Shown piece by piece: positions 53,336 through 64,000 of a stretch of DNA of 64,000 nucleotides. Source of the stretch: Brachyhypopomus gauderio (Eukaryota > Chordata > Actinopteri > Gymnotiformes > Hypopomidae); assembly GCF_052324685.1 (NCBI RefSeq), contig NC_135220.1, forward strand, positions 3,345,216 through 3,409,215, read 5' to 3'. Below the pieces are notes generated by a model. It made no database searches, was not told the origin of the DNA, and worked only from the letters and a program-made list of their open reading frames with translations. Numbering within the stretch: the stretch's first letter is position 1; every line of letters begins with the position of its first letter. Made by a program: the position numbers and the translations under genes.

Positions 53336-56300
53336 AGACAGGTCCAGCCAGCCAAGAGGGAGGCTGGCTGTCTGGGGCAGATGGCAAAGGAAGCAGCCAG
53401 GCTCCGTCTTGGTGGGAGTCTCAGCAGGGGAGGCCGGCTGGTGCTCGGAGAGAGAGACGCGGTGCACATCCGCCTGCTGTCCTGCGATGGCGAACCGGCC
53501 TGGGAGCCACACGCCACGCGGCAGCGAGCGTTTGGACGGCAGCTGAAAACACAACACAGCTGTGTCTACTGCCACAGGAGGAAACACTGCAGGTATCCGT
53601 GGATCTGCTGCTGGGAGCAGCGTGCCAACCTTATGGCACCGACCACGGCAGACGGCTCCAGCAAGAGGCTACGTGCCTGGTGGTTTCTGAGTGGTGGGAG
53701 ACAGATGAGTGTATGAAAAGAAGGGACGCCATGTTGTTCAATGAACCACTGACCACTGTAATGCCATGAACTAGTGCCGGTTGGAAATGGAAGCAGCTTT
53801 GCCCACCAACGCTACAGCCAGGAAGATTGTGAGCTGCGTAACGTCCTGTTTTGGACTGGTAATACGGCGTTTCGTCCTCGTTCGCTAATGACTACACCGG
53901 CTGACGGCAAAGTGGCCTGCACTCCAGTGGGCTGAACACATCTTTGCTGATTTCTGTGCTCGACTGTGTGAGGTACACACGGTGGCGTTTCCCAGGGAAG
54001 GGGGTGAGTTTATCGTGAACGCGGACGCTAGCAGTGAAGGCAACAGCACCGTCCTCTCACAGATGCGGGACAGAACTGGATGAGTCACAGCGTGCTACTG
54101 CCAATTCCGTGAGCAAGCCAGAGCAAGTCTGAGCTCAGCTGCTGCATCGTGAGGAGAGAGCTGTTTGCCGTCGAGGTGGTGTTACTCCATATCCGCCCTT
54201 ATTACTTTAGAGTTCACTCCATACCCGCATACCGGCTCACACCTCACAGTCCCACCCATGCAGTTCAGAGAGGTCATGAGGTGCATCGTGGGTCTGTGCT
54301 ACACCGTGCTGGATGGTTGCTCGGTAACGCAGGTGCCCAGTCTCGTCGCCAGGGTGCCTCGAGGAGAGCGAGGATGCGCTGGGACGCTGCGACTGTCGTC
54401 CCTAGCAACACTGGGCTCGACGCTGTGAGCCGTGTCCTGTCACCCAGAGGAGTCCTGCCACACCCACTAGACCATGTAGAACTCTCCGGGGTGCACAGAT
54501 GGCTCCAAGCGGGAAAAGAAGGGAAAACAGGACGCCTGACGGGCGCACGGCTAAACCGCGTCCCTTCGTGTTGTGTCTGCGACAGCTTCCGGCTGCACGG
54601 CGAGGGAGGTGTCGGCTGGCGTGGTGCACATCAGCGTAGGCACGACAACGAGGTGTCTGTGGTGGAGATCCTGGCATCCAGACCGCCACACAGGTGTGGA
54701 ACTCTAGGTTCTCACGCGGTCACACGCCTCGCCCCAGTCCCGCCGCTCTGGCCCACCACAGATGCCCTGTTCCCCTTCCCCACCACAGATGTTGGGCACT
54801 GATGTGCCATGGATTACTTCACCGAGATGCCCGAGGCAGTCCCCAACCACGGCTTGGCCACCGTGGCGGAGCGGCTGGTCAAAGAGTTCTACTGCCACTG
54901 TGGAGTTCCTGAGGAGCGCCTTGGTGACCAAACGTGACTGAGGTCTGAAGACTTCGTCCACAGATTCAGAATGCATTTTAAATTCAGTGGAGCGCTATTT
55001 AATGCAATATGCAGAACGTACTGAAGAGAAAGTACTGCAGAATTACTCTGCAGTAGAACACATGGCTAAACCACGTGAACACCTACCACGTGAACACCTG
55101 AACACCTACCACGTGACCTTCTTGAACATGGCATTCCAAATCCATGGGCATTAACACGGACTTGGTGGTTCTTTTGTCGCTTTGCCAGCTTGCACTCTGG
55201 CCTCGCACAAGACTGGAGTATTGTTTGCACTTTGTGGCCATTCAGTCCCAAGAGCGCCGTGCTATGTTGGATGAGAGAGCCTGGCTGACGGATCAGCCCA
55301 GAGGTGCTTCTAGAGCATGACGTTGTGCAGGCTGCTGGAGTGCACATCGCTTTGTGTTCAGCGGCACTGTTATGCGTGAACAGGGCAAGACCTTCACCAA
55401 GCCATCGCCAAGAAGGTGCATGCATGTAGTTGTCTGAAACATCTTTGAATGCCGTAGTGTTTACATTACTCTTCACTTGAACTAAAGGGCACAAACCTGA
55501 CCTACTGTACATTATTCCTCCTCCACCAAACTTCACCGTTTGTACTGTACATTGTGATAAGTCAAGTTTATCTGGCATCTGCCAAGCTAAGATTTGCCCA
55601 TTGCATCCAGACAACACATTTCCATGGCTACTCTACACCACTCCAGCTGATTGTGATCTCAGACTGATGTACAACAGTGTGGTCATCGAAACCCATTTCA
55701 TGAAGCTCCTGATAGTTCTTGTCCTCAGCTCAGCTTGCTTCTAGAGAGATAGTTTGGACCTATTTGATGAATGTTGCAACAGAGGAAAAGTGTTTTTTTT
55801 TTTTATGGAATATGCTTGTATGAATGAAACTTCAGCTCTTGGTGACCACTTTTAGCAGACGTTTACCTGCTCTGCTTATCGTTGTGTTGTGCTTGTCCCT
55901 AGATGTTGCCGTTTCACAGTAATTACATTTGACTGGTGCAGAACTGTCAAGGAAGAAATTTCACAAACTGACTTGTGGTAGAGGTGGCATCCCATGACTG
56001 CTTTGAGTGCTGCGTTTACAGTCAGTCAGTACCAACCGTTGGACTGCCAAGTTTTGTCTATAGCATGGTATCACAGTACTCCATCTTGTTCACCTGTTCC
56101 ATGCATGCTGTTTGCCATGTGGTTTTGTTTTATGTTTTTTTTTTCGCTCTATCTCTATCATCTTGTCATGCAGCTCACCCCTCCCCTCTACCTATACCCG
56201 GGTGTTCTACCTATACCCGGGTGTTCTACCTATACCCGGATGTTCTACCTATACCCGGGTGTTCTACCTATACCCGGGTGTTCTACCTATACCCGGATGT

Positions 56301-57160
56301 TCTACCTATACCCGGGTGTTCTACCTATACCCGGGTGTTCTACCTATACCCGGGTGTTCTACCTATACCCGGATGTTCTACCTATACCCGGGTGTTCTAC
56401 CTATACCCGGGTGTTCTTTGTGTCTGTGTCTTTACATCCTCATTTATTTGTGGTGTTCTTTGGTGTGTTTGTTGTTTGGTGTGTGTGTTCTTTGGTGTGT
56501 TTGTTCTTTGGTGTGTGTGTGTGTGTTCTTTGGTGTGTGTTCTTTGGTGTGTGTGCTGTTTGGTGTTTGTTGTTTGGTGTGTTTGTTGTTTGTTTGGTGT
56601 GTATTTGTTGTTTGGTGTGTGTGTTTGGTTTGTGTTGTTTGGTGTGTGTGTGTGTTTGGTTTGTGTTGTTTGGTGTGTGTGTTGTTTGATGTGTGCGTTG
56701 TTTGGTGTGTGTGTTGTTTGGTGTGTGTTGTTTGGTATGTTTGTTGTTTGGTGTGTTTGTTGGTTGTTTGGTGTGTGTGTTTGGTTTGTGTTGTTTGGTG
56801 TGTGTTGTTTGGTGTGTGTGTGTTGTTTGATGTGTGCGTTGTTTGGTGTTTGTTGTTTGGTGTGTATGTTGTTTGGTGTGTGTTGTTTGTATTGTCTCTA
56901 TGCTATCTTCTGTCCACTTCTGTCCCTTAACATCTATACCTTAGCTTCATAGTTTCTTTATGTCCTTAGTTTCTGGTTGTAGTCACCTATTTCCTGTTTC
57001 CTGTTTCGAAATGTAAGATGGATGACACTGTATCCTCCTGTGTGTGTGTATCCTCCTGTGCGTGTATCCTCCTGTACGTGTGTCCTCCTGTGTGTTTGTA
57101 TCCTCCTGTGTGTGTGTGTGTCCATCCTCCTGTGTGTGTGTGTGTGTGTGTGTATCCTCC

Positions 57161-57194
<34 letters not shown>

Positions 57195-60100
57195 TGTGTG
57201 TGTGTATCCTCCTGTGTGTGTATCCTCCTGCTTGTGAGTCGTCCCTGCTCCTCCACCCGTGGCTTCGTTTGTGACATTATACACCTGTCAGCAGAGAGTG
57301 TGTCTGAAACACCTGAACTCAGTAATGAGGATGGGAAAAATTCTGTCAGAAAAAAATCACCTCATGACCTAATGACTGTACCAAACACAGACAAATCCCA
57401 GTTTGTGTGAGAGAACCCCTGTGACAGGCGAGAGACAAATAAACGTACACTCTCAAGAAAGTTGTCTTAATCTACAGAATTGTTCTATTACATCAAACTC
57501 GATAAAAAATTTCACTAAGTACATGCTGTTAAGGACCGTTTGCTTTCCCAGTCTTACAATACGCCATCACTAACTCGACATTTACCGCTCACTGTGTACC
57601 TTAACAGTACATTGATGGCAGCAGACACATTAGTAGCCTACTTTGCACATTAATGATAATACGGGTTTGGAAATTGGAAGCTTCGTTTTCATAGAGCTGC
57701 TGGCTGAATGGAAAAGCCTCTTGATGAAATCACCACAGTGACTCATCAAAACGAGTGACACCAATTTACATACTGAATGTGAGACTTGTGAGAAAGACAC
57801 AGCAGGTAAAACCGACTGCACAGTCTCGCAGAATATTGAGTTTCTGTTCCTTAAATATCACGCATTCTTCATGCATTTGTGCCATGTCCATAAAACAGTA
57901 AATAATGATTGCATTTTAATTGTATGTCTTTGATCATGAATTAAGGCTCAGAAGCAGGTGGTACAGTAGTAACTTCCAGCATCCTGCATGGTAATTGGAT
58001 GTGTGCTTGAGTGGCAGGCTTTTCTCTAAGTGCTAATCAATCAGGCTAAAATGCCTGGGAGCAAACATTGCCTTTAACATTGAGCTGGAAGACGGCCATT
58101 GACACGGCCCCCCCCCTTGAGAGAACTGAAGCACAGACCAGCTGGAGAACACTCAGAGGGAAGAACCATCTCCAGAATTAGGAGTTGGCGAAAAAAAGAG
58201 CATCGCATAGCGACTGCGCCTGTTTCACGCGCCTGTGAATGTCTTCGTCGTTTCCAGCACACGTTTATGCTCGTACACCACTCACGACGCCACTATGTTG
58301 CAGCATCGCAGTCGACGGGATCTTGAATCCAGTGCGACGCAGGTTTTTTTTGGATTGGGTGGTTAGGCTGCTGGAGTGGTTTGTGCTGATCCTCGTTTGT
58401 GTGCACGGTGCAATACGCCACACAAATTAATTTAGCATTTTTTGCTTATCCCAAATGCTTACATCTGACCATCCAGACAAAATACCTGCTGCATCTGCCA
58501 TTTTTTCAGCTTTGTTCTTGCCTTTCATGGCTGTAAAATAGAACTCGGTGTCCACAGTAGCAACGATTGCTTGTTTCACAAAAAAAGAAGTGTGAATAAA
58601 ATTTCAATCCTGTCGGGGACGCGCAGGCCGCCATATCTGTGACCATTCACTGAAGCTACGTGAGCCTGCTGCCCTGTGACATGCATGTTTTCTGTCAACA
58701 CAAGCTCCCACGGCCTCTGGCATTTTATCATCTCCAGAACAGCACGAGGAAAGAAGACCTGCTGTCATGGACATTTACAGTAATGTCATGGATCCCTTCC
58801 CTGCCAATCAACAGCATTGCTATAGTGTCACTGTGGGAATGGGAGTGGTTTACAAAAAGCAGTACAGACCAGACCAGTCCAGACCAGACCAGTCCAGACC
58901 AGACCAGACCAGACCAGGCTGCACAATAAACACAACCCTTCCTTCCCATTTACATAAGAGCTGGCATGTCTGGTGCTGTGACTTACCAATACCCACGAGC
59001 TCTACAGGCCCAGTCATGATGCTTTGATTCCCTTCTTCCGTTTGGATCATTTCGAGTTAATAAATTGGTATCACTTTCAGCCTGGTATTGATTTATTTTC
59101 TCCCCCTTTGGTCTCGCTGGTGGTGAGTCACTGTCGTCTGCCCACAATGTCCCGCGGAAGAAGGAGGGAGTGTTGACATGAATAATTCACTCTCTACTTT
59201 CTGACAGTCTGCTGTCATACGGTTCTATATGGCAGATTCGCAGCAAACGCAAACAAAAGCATCTCTCCTGTCATCTGAATGAATTTGGTGCTACAATAAA
59301 AGTTCTTGAGGACGTGAAGAGTCAGTATGCTTACATCACCCCAGCTCCTCTGATCATTAGCAAAAATCCCAGTACCTTAAATGTTCATGTGTGACAGTGA
59401 GCAATGTGAACACGCCAACCCTGCACTATGAACGCTGGTCAACTGTTCTCAACGCAGCAGTTACACTGACATTCTAGTGCCCTGAAATAACCCTAACCCT
59501 AACCCTAGACTGCCCAGTGATGCAGGAGCAGGGGGTAACTAACAGATGGGCTGGGCAACACATTGGCCATAGACTGTATCTGTAAGAAACAAACGATTTT
59601 TAATAAAGCCTGTAATTGGCTCATGTCCTTGCATACAGTCATTAATATTTGAGTTACATTGATTGACTTTGCTTCTGTTTTACAGGCCCAAAGTTTTTAG
59701 GGGCAAGAAACTGCAGGGAGATTGTGACATCAGAGTGGAACAGGTGGGTGTGTGAAAGCACCAGACGTTCAAAACGTACAGCACTCACCTGCCTGTCTTT
59801 GACGGTAACCGTGATGCACACACCTGTTCATCGACTCATTTATCTGCGTTCAAGGCTGAGTTTCGTGACCTGAGCGTGGTGTCTCATGCTAACGGGACCT
59901 GCGACGTGGCTATGCAAGTCCTTAGGAATGGAACCAAAGTAGTGAGGTAAGCAAACACACCTACAAGTGTTTGGGAGTTTGATGGAGCTCTATATTACAG
60001 TAGAGTTTAACCGGTTGGGCGCCACCACATCAAATAGTGTGTCTCAGTTCAGTTTATATCGTTAAAAACTATTTCACCGTGAAAGGTTCTGAGGCTGTAC

Positions 60101-63100
60101 GATCTATAAATGAAGCAGCCACCGAATCTGTGACAGAGAAAACGGAGAAAACCAAACAAACCAAAATGAAGGAAATGTTTTAGTGTTTTTGTTTAGTGTT
60201 TAGAGTTAGTGTGTATGTTTATTGCTTATGTTTAGTATTTATGATTTGTGTGTATGTTTAGTGTTTTTGGTTAGTGTTTATAGTGTACACTCACTGGCCA
60301 CTTTATTAGGTACACCTGTCCAACTGCTCATTAACGCAAATGTCGAATCAGCCAATCACATGGCAGCAACTCAATGCATTTAGGCATGTAGACATGACCA
60401 AGACGACCTGCTGCAGTTCAAACCGAGCATCAGAATGGAGAAGAAAGGTGATTTAAGTGACCTTGAACATGGCATGGTTGTTGGTGCCAGACGGGCTGGT
60501 CTGAGTATTTCAGAAACTGCTGATCTACTGGAATTTTCATGCACAACCATCTCTAGGGTTTACAGAGAATGGTCCAAAAAAGAAAAAATATCCAGTGAGC
60601 AGCAGTTTTGTGGGTGCAAATGCCTCGTTGATGCCAGAGGTCAGAGGAGAATGGCCAGGCTGGTTTGAGCTGATAGAACGGCAACAGTAACTCAAATAAC
60701 CTGTTGTTACATCCGTGGCATGCAGAAGAGCATCTCTGAACACAACACATCGAACCTTGAGGTGGATGGGCTACAGCAGCAGAAGACACACTGGGTGCCA
60801 CTCCTGTCAGCTAAGAACAGGAAACTGAGGCTACAATTCACACATGCTCACCAAAATTGGACAATAGAAGATTTTTTAAAAAACGTTTAAAAACGTTACC
60901 TGGTCTGATGAGTCTCAATTTCTGCTGCGACATTTGGATTGTAGGGTCAGAATTTGGCATCAACAACATGAAAGCATGGATCCATCCTGCCTTGTATTAA
61001 CAGTTCAGGCTGGTGGTGGTGGTGCAATGGTGTGGGGGATATTTTCCCAGCACACTTTGGGCTCATTAGTACCAATTGAGCATCATGTCAATGCTACAGC
61101 CTACTTGTGTATTGTTGCTGACCATGTCCATCCCTTTATGACCACAGTGTACCCATCTTCTGATGGCTACTTCCAGCAGGATAACGCACCATGTCATAAA
61201 GCATGAATGATCTCAGACTGGTTTCTTGAACACGACAATGAGTTCACTGTACTCCAATGGCCTCCACAGTCACCAGATCGCAATCCAATAGAGCACCTTT
61301 GGGATGTGGTGGAACGGGAGATTCACATCATGGATGTGCAGTCCACAAATCTGCAGCAACTGTGTGATGCTATCATGTCAATATGGACCACACTCTGAGG
61401 AATGTTCTAGTACCTTATTGAATCGATGCCACGAAGGATTAAGGCAATTCTGAAGGCAAAAGGGGGTCCAACCCGGTACTAGCAAGGTGTAACTAATAAA
61501 GTGCCTTGTGAGTGTATATGTTTAGTGTTTATGCTTAGTGTTTGTGTTAGGTGTACATGTTTAGTGTTTGTTGTGTGATTATGCAGTCGAAATTTGATGG
61601 TATACATTGGCTGATCTGTTTTGTTTCGATTTTAAATGGTCGAGTGGAATTTTGATGTGGACCATGGAACGTTTTGGCTTCTGGTGCCAAATGGTCTATA
61701 ACCGCAGTGCTTAAGATGTCCGTCTCCTATGCTGTAATTGTCTTGGCCTGAGTGCCTGGAGACATCGGACACTAATCCAAGCACATCCCTAAGAGGGCCT
61801 CAGTGCGTTCATGGGCAGGAGCTCTGGCTGTGGTGGTGGTGGTGGTGGTGGAGGTTCTATTGGAGGTCTGCTGGCTGATTAGACTCCTGGCAAACTCCGA
61901 GCATTCTGGGAAGACAGGAGGATGCGCTAGTGTGGTATGCAGATGAGGTCTGAATTTGCTTTAGACCCACTTTACCATTTCCCCAAACCATGAGGTGAAA
62001 TAACAGCAACGTTTTTTTCTAATAAATGTTTCTAACACAAGTTGGGTGTTATTTCTAATAAGGTGACTATATTAAGACCACTATGTCATTATGGGGTTGA
62101 TGTTGTTGTTGTTATTGAATGTAAGAAAGGTTATTGTGTGATATGAGGCAACACCTGTTGTCACATTCCTGCTGTCTCTGTGTCTATAAATACTCCGTAA
62201 CTCTGAGACACAACAAGACATCAGTATCTACAGTCAAGGTGTTCCCACACTATGTGTCAAATCAACACAAGGCATTAAACCAAACCACCTCCCGATCTCT
62301 TTTATAGCACTTGATCGGTGTGCCAGCTCTAACCGAAGTGTCTGAACTTGTTTTCAGGTCGTTTAAGCCTGACTTCGTACTGATACGACAGCATGCCTTC
62401 AGCATGACGGAGAACGCGGATTTCCGCAACCTCGTCATCGGCCTGCAGTACGCGGGCATCCCCAGCATCAACTCGCTGGAGTCTGTTTACAACCTCTGTG
62501 ACAAACCATGGGCGGTGAGACTCCGTGTGTGACTTCACAGCGAACACAGCCGACAAAAAGCTACACAAAAATTGATGGAGTTGATAGTCATTTGATCAGA
62601 TTTTGATGTGGTTTCATCAGCAGAGCAGAGGATGAATTAGCTGTGAGAGAACAGTGTGGTAGTAATGCCTGTAATGTGTGTCTGGGTTAAAGGATAACTC
62701 AGACTTGACTTCATCTGTTTTACCCAAAGTTTGCTCAGCTGATCAGCACACACAGGAGACTTGGAGCAGAGAAGTTTCCCCTGATAGAACAAACCTTCTA
62801 CCCAAACCATAAGGAGATGGTAAGAGTTCTGTGCTTCTAACCCACAGGTGCAGCTTTGGCTTTGCTTGTTGTAGCTATTTCTCACGTATTTGTGTCACAA
62901 ATGCAAACAGAGCTACCAAAGTGAAATAACGGCTAGGACAATGATCAAGAACCATAAATAACTCTTCTATTGTTGTACACTGTTCAGGTAACCATGCCAA
63001 CCTTCCCTGTTGTGGTGAAAATTGGACATGCTCACTGCGGAGTGGGGAAGGTAAGACTGAAACCAGCCACCGTGTCTATAAAGACGAGAAATGCTCACGC

Positions 63101-63985
63101 ATTTCCAGTTAACCATCGTCTAACTCCGTCTGTTAAGGTGAAGGTTGATAATCACTCAAAGTTCCAGGACATCGCGAGCGTGGTGGCCCTCACACAGACC
63201 TACTCCACATCAGAGCCCTTCATCGACTCCAAGTACGACATCAGGATTCAGAAAATCGGCAGTGATTACAAAGCGTACATGTAAGTGGCACTGCTGCTGC
63301 CTACAGATCTGAAAATATCTAAAATATCCCAGTGGCAGACGGGAGGAGCTGGTGAACTGGTCCTGTGTTGCAGGAGAACCTCTATCTCAGGCAACTGGAA
63401 GTCCAACACGGGCACAGCCATGCTCGAACAAGTGGCGCTGACTGACAGGTAACAGTTACATATGAGAAATATATCATTGTGAAAATACATTCAGGGAAGT
63501 GCTATATATATATATTTTTTTTCTTCAAAAAAATGTTTGGCAATCATAAATAGAACCGCCTGTGAGTTTTGAGTTTTGATTAACTCCGTGTGAATAGGTG
63601 CTCTACTGTGACAGACTGAGGAGGTAAAATTATTCCTCTTACGCCTCTTGTCTTTTGAAAGAGAAATGTTTCAGTCATTACAGCAGACCTCAATTTCTCC
63701 TCCATGGATGTCTTCTGCTGCTGAGAGATTTCTAGCATGGTTACAGAGAGCAGATTCACACCCGACGGAACAAAGACGGGAATGGTTTTTGATTCGACAA
63801 GCTTGTTATGAAGTTGTCTGTGATCACTTTCTGAAAACAGCTTGGGTGCCATGACCCTGCTTACAAAGACTCTGTGTGGCAGGTATAAGCTCTGGGTAGA
63901 CACCTGCAGTGAGCTGTTTGGAGGCCTTGATATTTGCGCAGTCAAAGCTATTCATGGCAAGGATGGGAAAGACTATATTACTGAG
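49729..63985 (+). CDS. syn2: Synapsin II, 5' part (exons 1-9, continues beyond window)
   Basis: Synapsins coat synaptic vesicles, tether them to actin and regulate release. Nine coding exons join in frame to 373 codons: 49729-50066, 59686-59743, 59855-59946, 62358-62514, 62730-62819, 62988-63050, 63138-63280, 63374-63448 and 63883-63985. All introns are GT-AG. The next donor follows at 63986, so the C-terminal exons lie outside. The start [11 protein letters not shown] is domain A, with the conserved PKA/CaMKI site at Ser9. A Pro/Ala-rich domain B follows (about 28-70). From about residue 96 (KILLVIDEP) comes domain C, the ATP-grasp-like part, with [35 protein letters not shown] and GNWKSNTG. 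Identity is closer to synapsin II than to I or III from the N-terminus and linker. Intron 1 is 9.6 kb and carries repeats; intron 3 holds a Tc1-like copy; introns 4-8 are about 90-435 bp. Confidence 0.95.
50067..53305 (+). other. syn2 intron 1, first part
   Basis: I see no nested gene or element with ends. There are only T-rich tracts (near 51000-51023) and small spurious frames. The region may contain regulatory sequence that cannot be recognised by eye. Confidence 0.5.
53306..53335. repeat. Poly-C run, 30 bp
   Basis: Thirty consecutive C. The length may be affected by assembly or sequencing error. It sits just before the gypsy relic, and frames across it give proline or glycine runs. Confidence 0.95.
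53340..54960 (+). mobile_element. Decayed Ty3/gypsy-type retrotransposon pol relic
   Basis: Fragments of a pol polyprotein occur in order but in shifting frames. An RNase H start is near 53985-54060 (FPREGGEF then [13 protein letters not shown]). The mid part [10 protein letters not shown] is near 54150, and [16 protein letters not shown] is near 54310-54360, matching the HRAG...GNADALSRR signature. The integrase core is near 54805-54930 ([31 protein letters not shown]). The region before 53985 may be gag or upstream pol but is unrecognisable. No LTRs were found. It lies in sense orientation in syn2 intron 1 and cannot encode a working protein. Confidence 0.75.
54961..56183 (+). other. syn2 intron 1, middle part
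   Basis: No gene is seen. A short duplicated CACCTACCACGTGAACACC block lies at 55078-55110. The minus-strand 183-codon frame at 55066-55617 has no known domain. Confidence 0.45.
56184..56416. repeat. 19 bp minisatellite
   Basis: Twelve direct copies of the 19 bp unit CTATACCCGGGTGTTCTAC. Some copies have GGATG in place of GGGTG. Period 19 rotates through all frames, giving three overlapping long frames that are artefacts. Confidence 0.96.
56440..56890. repeat. GTGTTGTTTGGTGTGT-type low-complexity repeat
   Basis: Irregular array of TTTGGTGTGTGT, GTTGTTTGGT and TTCTTTGGTG words on a strongly T/G-biased strand. The 230-325 codon cysteine/valine-rich frames are spurious. Confidence 0.9.
57030..57237. 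repeat. GTGTGTATCCTCCT repeat with GT microsatellite
   Basis: TATCCTCCTGTGTGTGTG-type units of variable length with GT runs up to about 40 bp. Frames on both strands are repeat products. Confidence 0.93.
57238..59487 (+). other. syn2 intron 1, last part
   Basis: No nested gene recognised. A C-run lies near 58109-58117, and a CCAGACCAGACCAGT-type pentamer/decamer array at 58862-58917. Confidence 0.5.
58862..58917. repeat. CCAGA pentamer array
   Basis: Runs of CCAGA and CCAGT pentamers: five- and ten-base periods over 56 bp. Confidence 0.93.
59488..59508. repeat. Short interstitial telomere-type repeat
   Basis: TAACCC is repeated three and a half times (CCCTAA strand of TTAGGG), about 180 bp upstream of syn2 exon 2. 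Confidence 0.85.
60288..61514 (+). mobile_element. Tc1-like DNA transposon, fuller copy in syn2 intron 3
   Basis: The ends CACTCACTGGCCACTTTATT and, reverse complemented, CACTCACAAGGCACTTTATT form inverted repeats. TA flanks both sides (60286-60287 and 61515-61516), the Tc1/mariner target duplication. It encodes a broken DD34E transposase: HTH at 60435-60668 ([11 protein letters not shown]...[10 protein letters not shown]), WSDES near 60902 (first Asp), [11 protein letters not shown] near 61175 (second Asp) and [11 protein letters not shown] near 61280 (Glu). All three catalytic residues remain, but stops at about 60666 and 61204 and a frameshift near 60870 inactivate it. Confidence 0.93.
61515..62357 (+). 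other. syn2 intron 3, part after the Tc1 copy
   Basis: Non-coding. It holds a short (GGT)n run at 61829-61851 and nothing else recognisable before the acceptor of exon 4. Confidence 0.5.
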
Positions 63986-64000
63986 GTAAGCTTAAAATTG

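Noticed and set aside
53159..53769. 168-185 codon frames after the poly-C run
   Set aside because: The frames cross a 30 bp C-run and have no known domain. They overlap in all frames. I treat the right part as a possible upstream portion of the gypsy relic only.
54149..54802. 217-codon plus-strand frame as a host gene
   Set aside because: It contains the HRAG...GNA...SRR signature of gypsy RNase H and so belongs to the retroelement relic.
55066..55617. 183-codon minus-strand frame in syn2 intron 1
   Set aside because: No recognisable domain, no splice or start context, and it is antisense to a well-supported gene's intron.
55975..56952. 325-codon plus-strand open frame, the longest in the window
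   Set aside because: It runs through a 19 bp minisatellite and a T/G-biased repeat. Three overlapping frames are open in the same place and none has a domain or splice context.

Overview
This window is vertebrate nuclear DNA, almost certainly from a teleost fish and probably an otophysan (carp/characin/catfish group). It has split genes with GT-AG introns, abundant microsatellites and minisatellites, and several dispersed repeats that I recognise from fish genomes, including a tRNA-derived SINE, Tc1-like elements and hAT-type MITEs. I see no prokaryotic features, no CRISPR array and no canonical functional tRNA or rRNA gene.

Three protein-coding genes can be supported. (1) slc6a1, the GABA transporter GAT-1, plus strand, 14 coding exons from 17350 to 24256. 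The exons join without a frame break into 610 codons, followed by a probable 2 kb 3' UTR to about 26.28 kb. (2) vgll4, a vestigial-like TEAD cofactor, minus strand, five coding exons from 48245 down to 46261, giving 268 aa. (3) syn2, synapsin II, plus strand, coding exons 1 to 9 from 49729 to 63985. It continues past the right edge of the window. vgll4 and syn2 are head to head, with start codons 1.48 kb apart. The order slc6a1(+), vgll4(-), syn2(+) matches human 3p25, but HRH1, ATG7 and TAMM41, which lie among them in human, are not visible here. The syn2 introns that could hold the nested TIMP gene of other animals are only about 90 to 220 bp. Both facts fit one of two teleost genome-duplication copies.

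The rest is non-coding and repeat rich. 1-17 kb: gene-free sequence upstream of slc6a1 with a TAA-flanked MITE (1347-2087), a decayed IS630/Tc1-type transposase (6331-7123), small MITEs and three minisatellites. 17-26 kb: slc6a1, with minisatellites in introns 6, 9 and 13. 26-33 kb: gene-free sequence with a minisatellite, a 121 bp hAT MITE with an 8 bp target duplication, and a common fish repeat. 33-39.7 kb: a cluster of transposon insertions with a pair of direct repeats, two SINEs in opposite orientation, a retroviral-type LTR with a tRNA-Arg-like primer site, and a 680 bp and a 157 bp hAT-type element, both with perfect 8 bp target duplications. 40-46 kb: an isolated CpG-rich patch, a Tc1-like copy, and the presumed vgll4 3' UTR. 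50-64 kb: syn2 introns carrying a decayed Ty3/gypsy pol relic, minisatellites and a second Tc1-like copy.

I found no convincing new multi-gene system. The most interesting items are the missing nested TIMP in syn2, a PDZ-ligand-like GAT-1 tail with polyglutamine, an intronic minisatellite made of E-boxes, a 29 bp-arm hairpin at 38861-38928, and two Tc1 copies that share the same premature stop.
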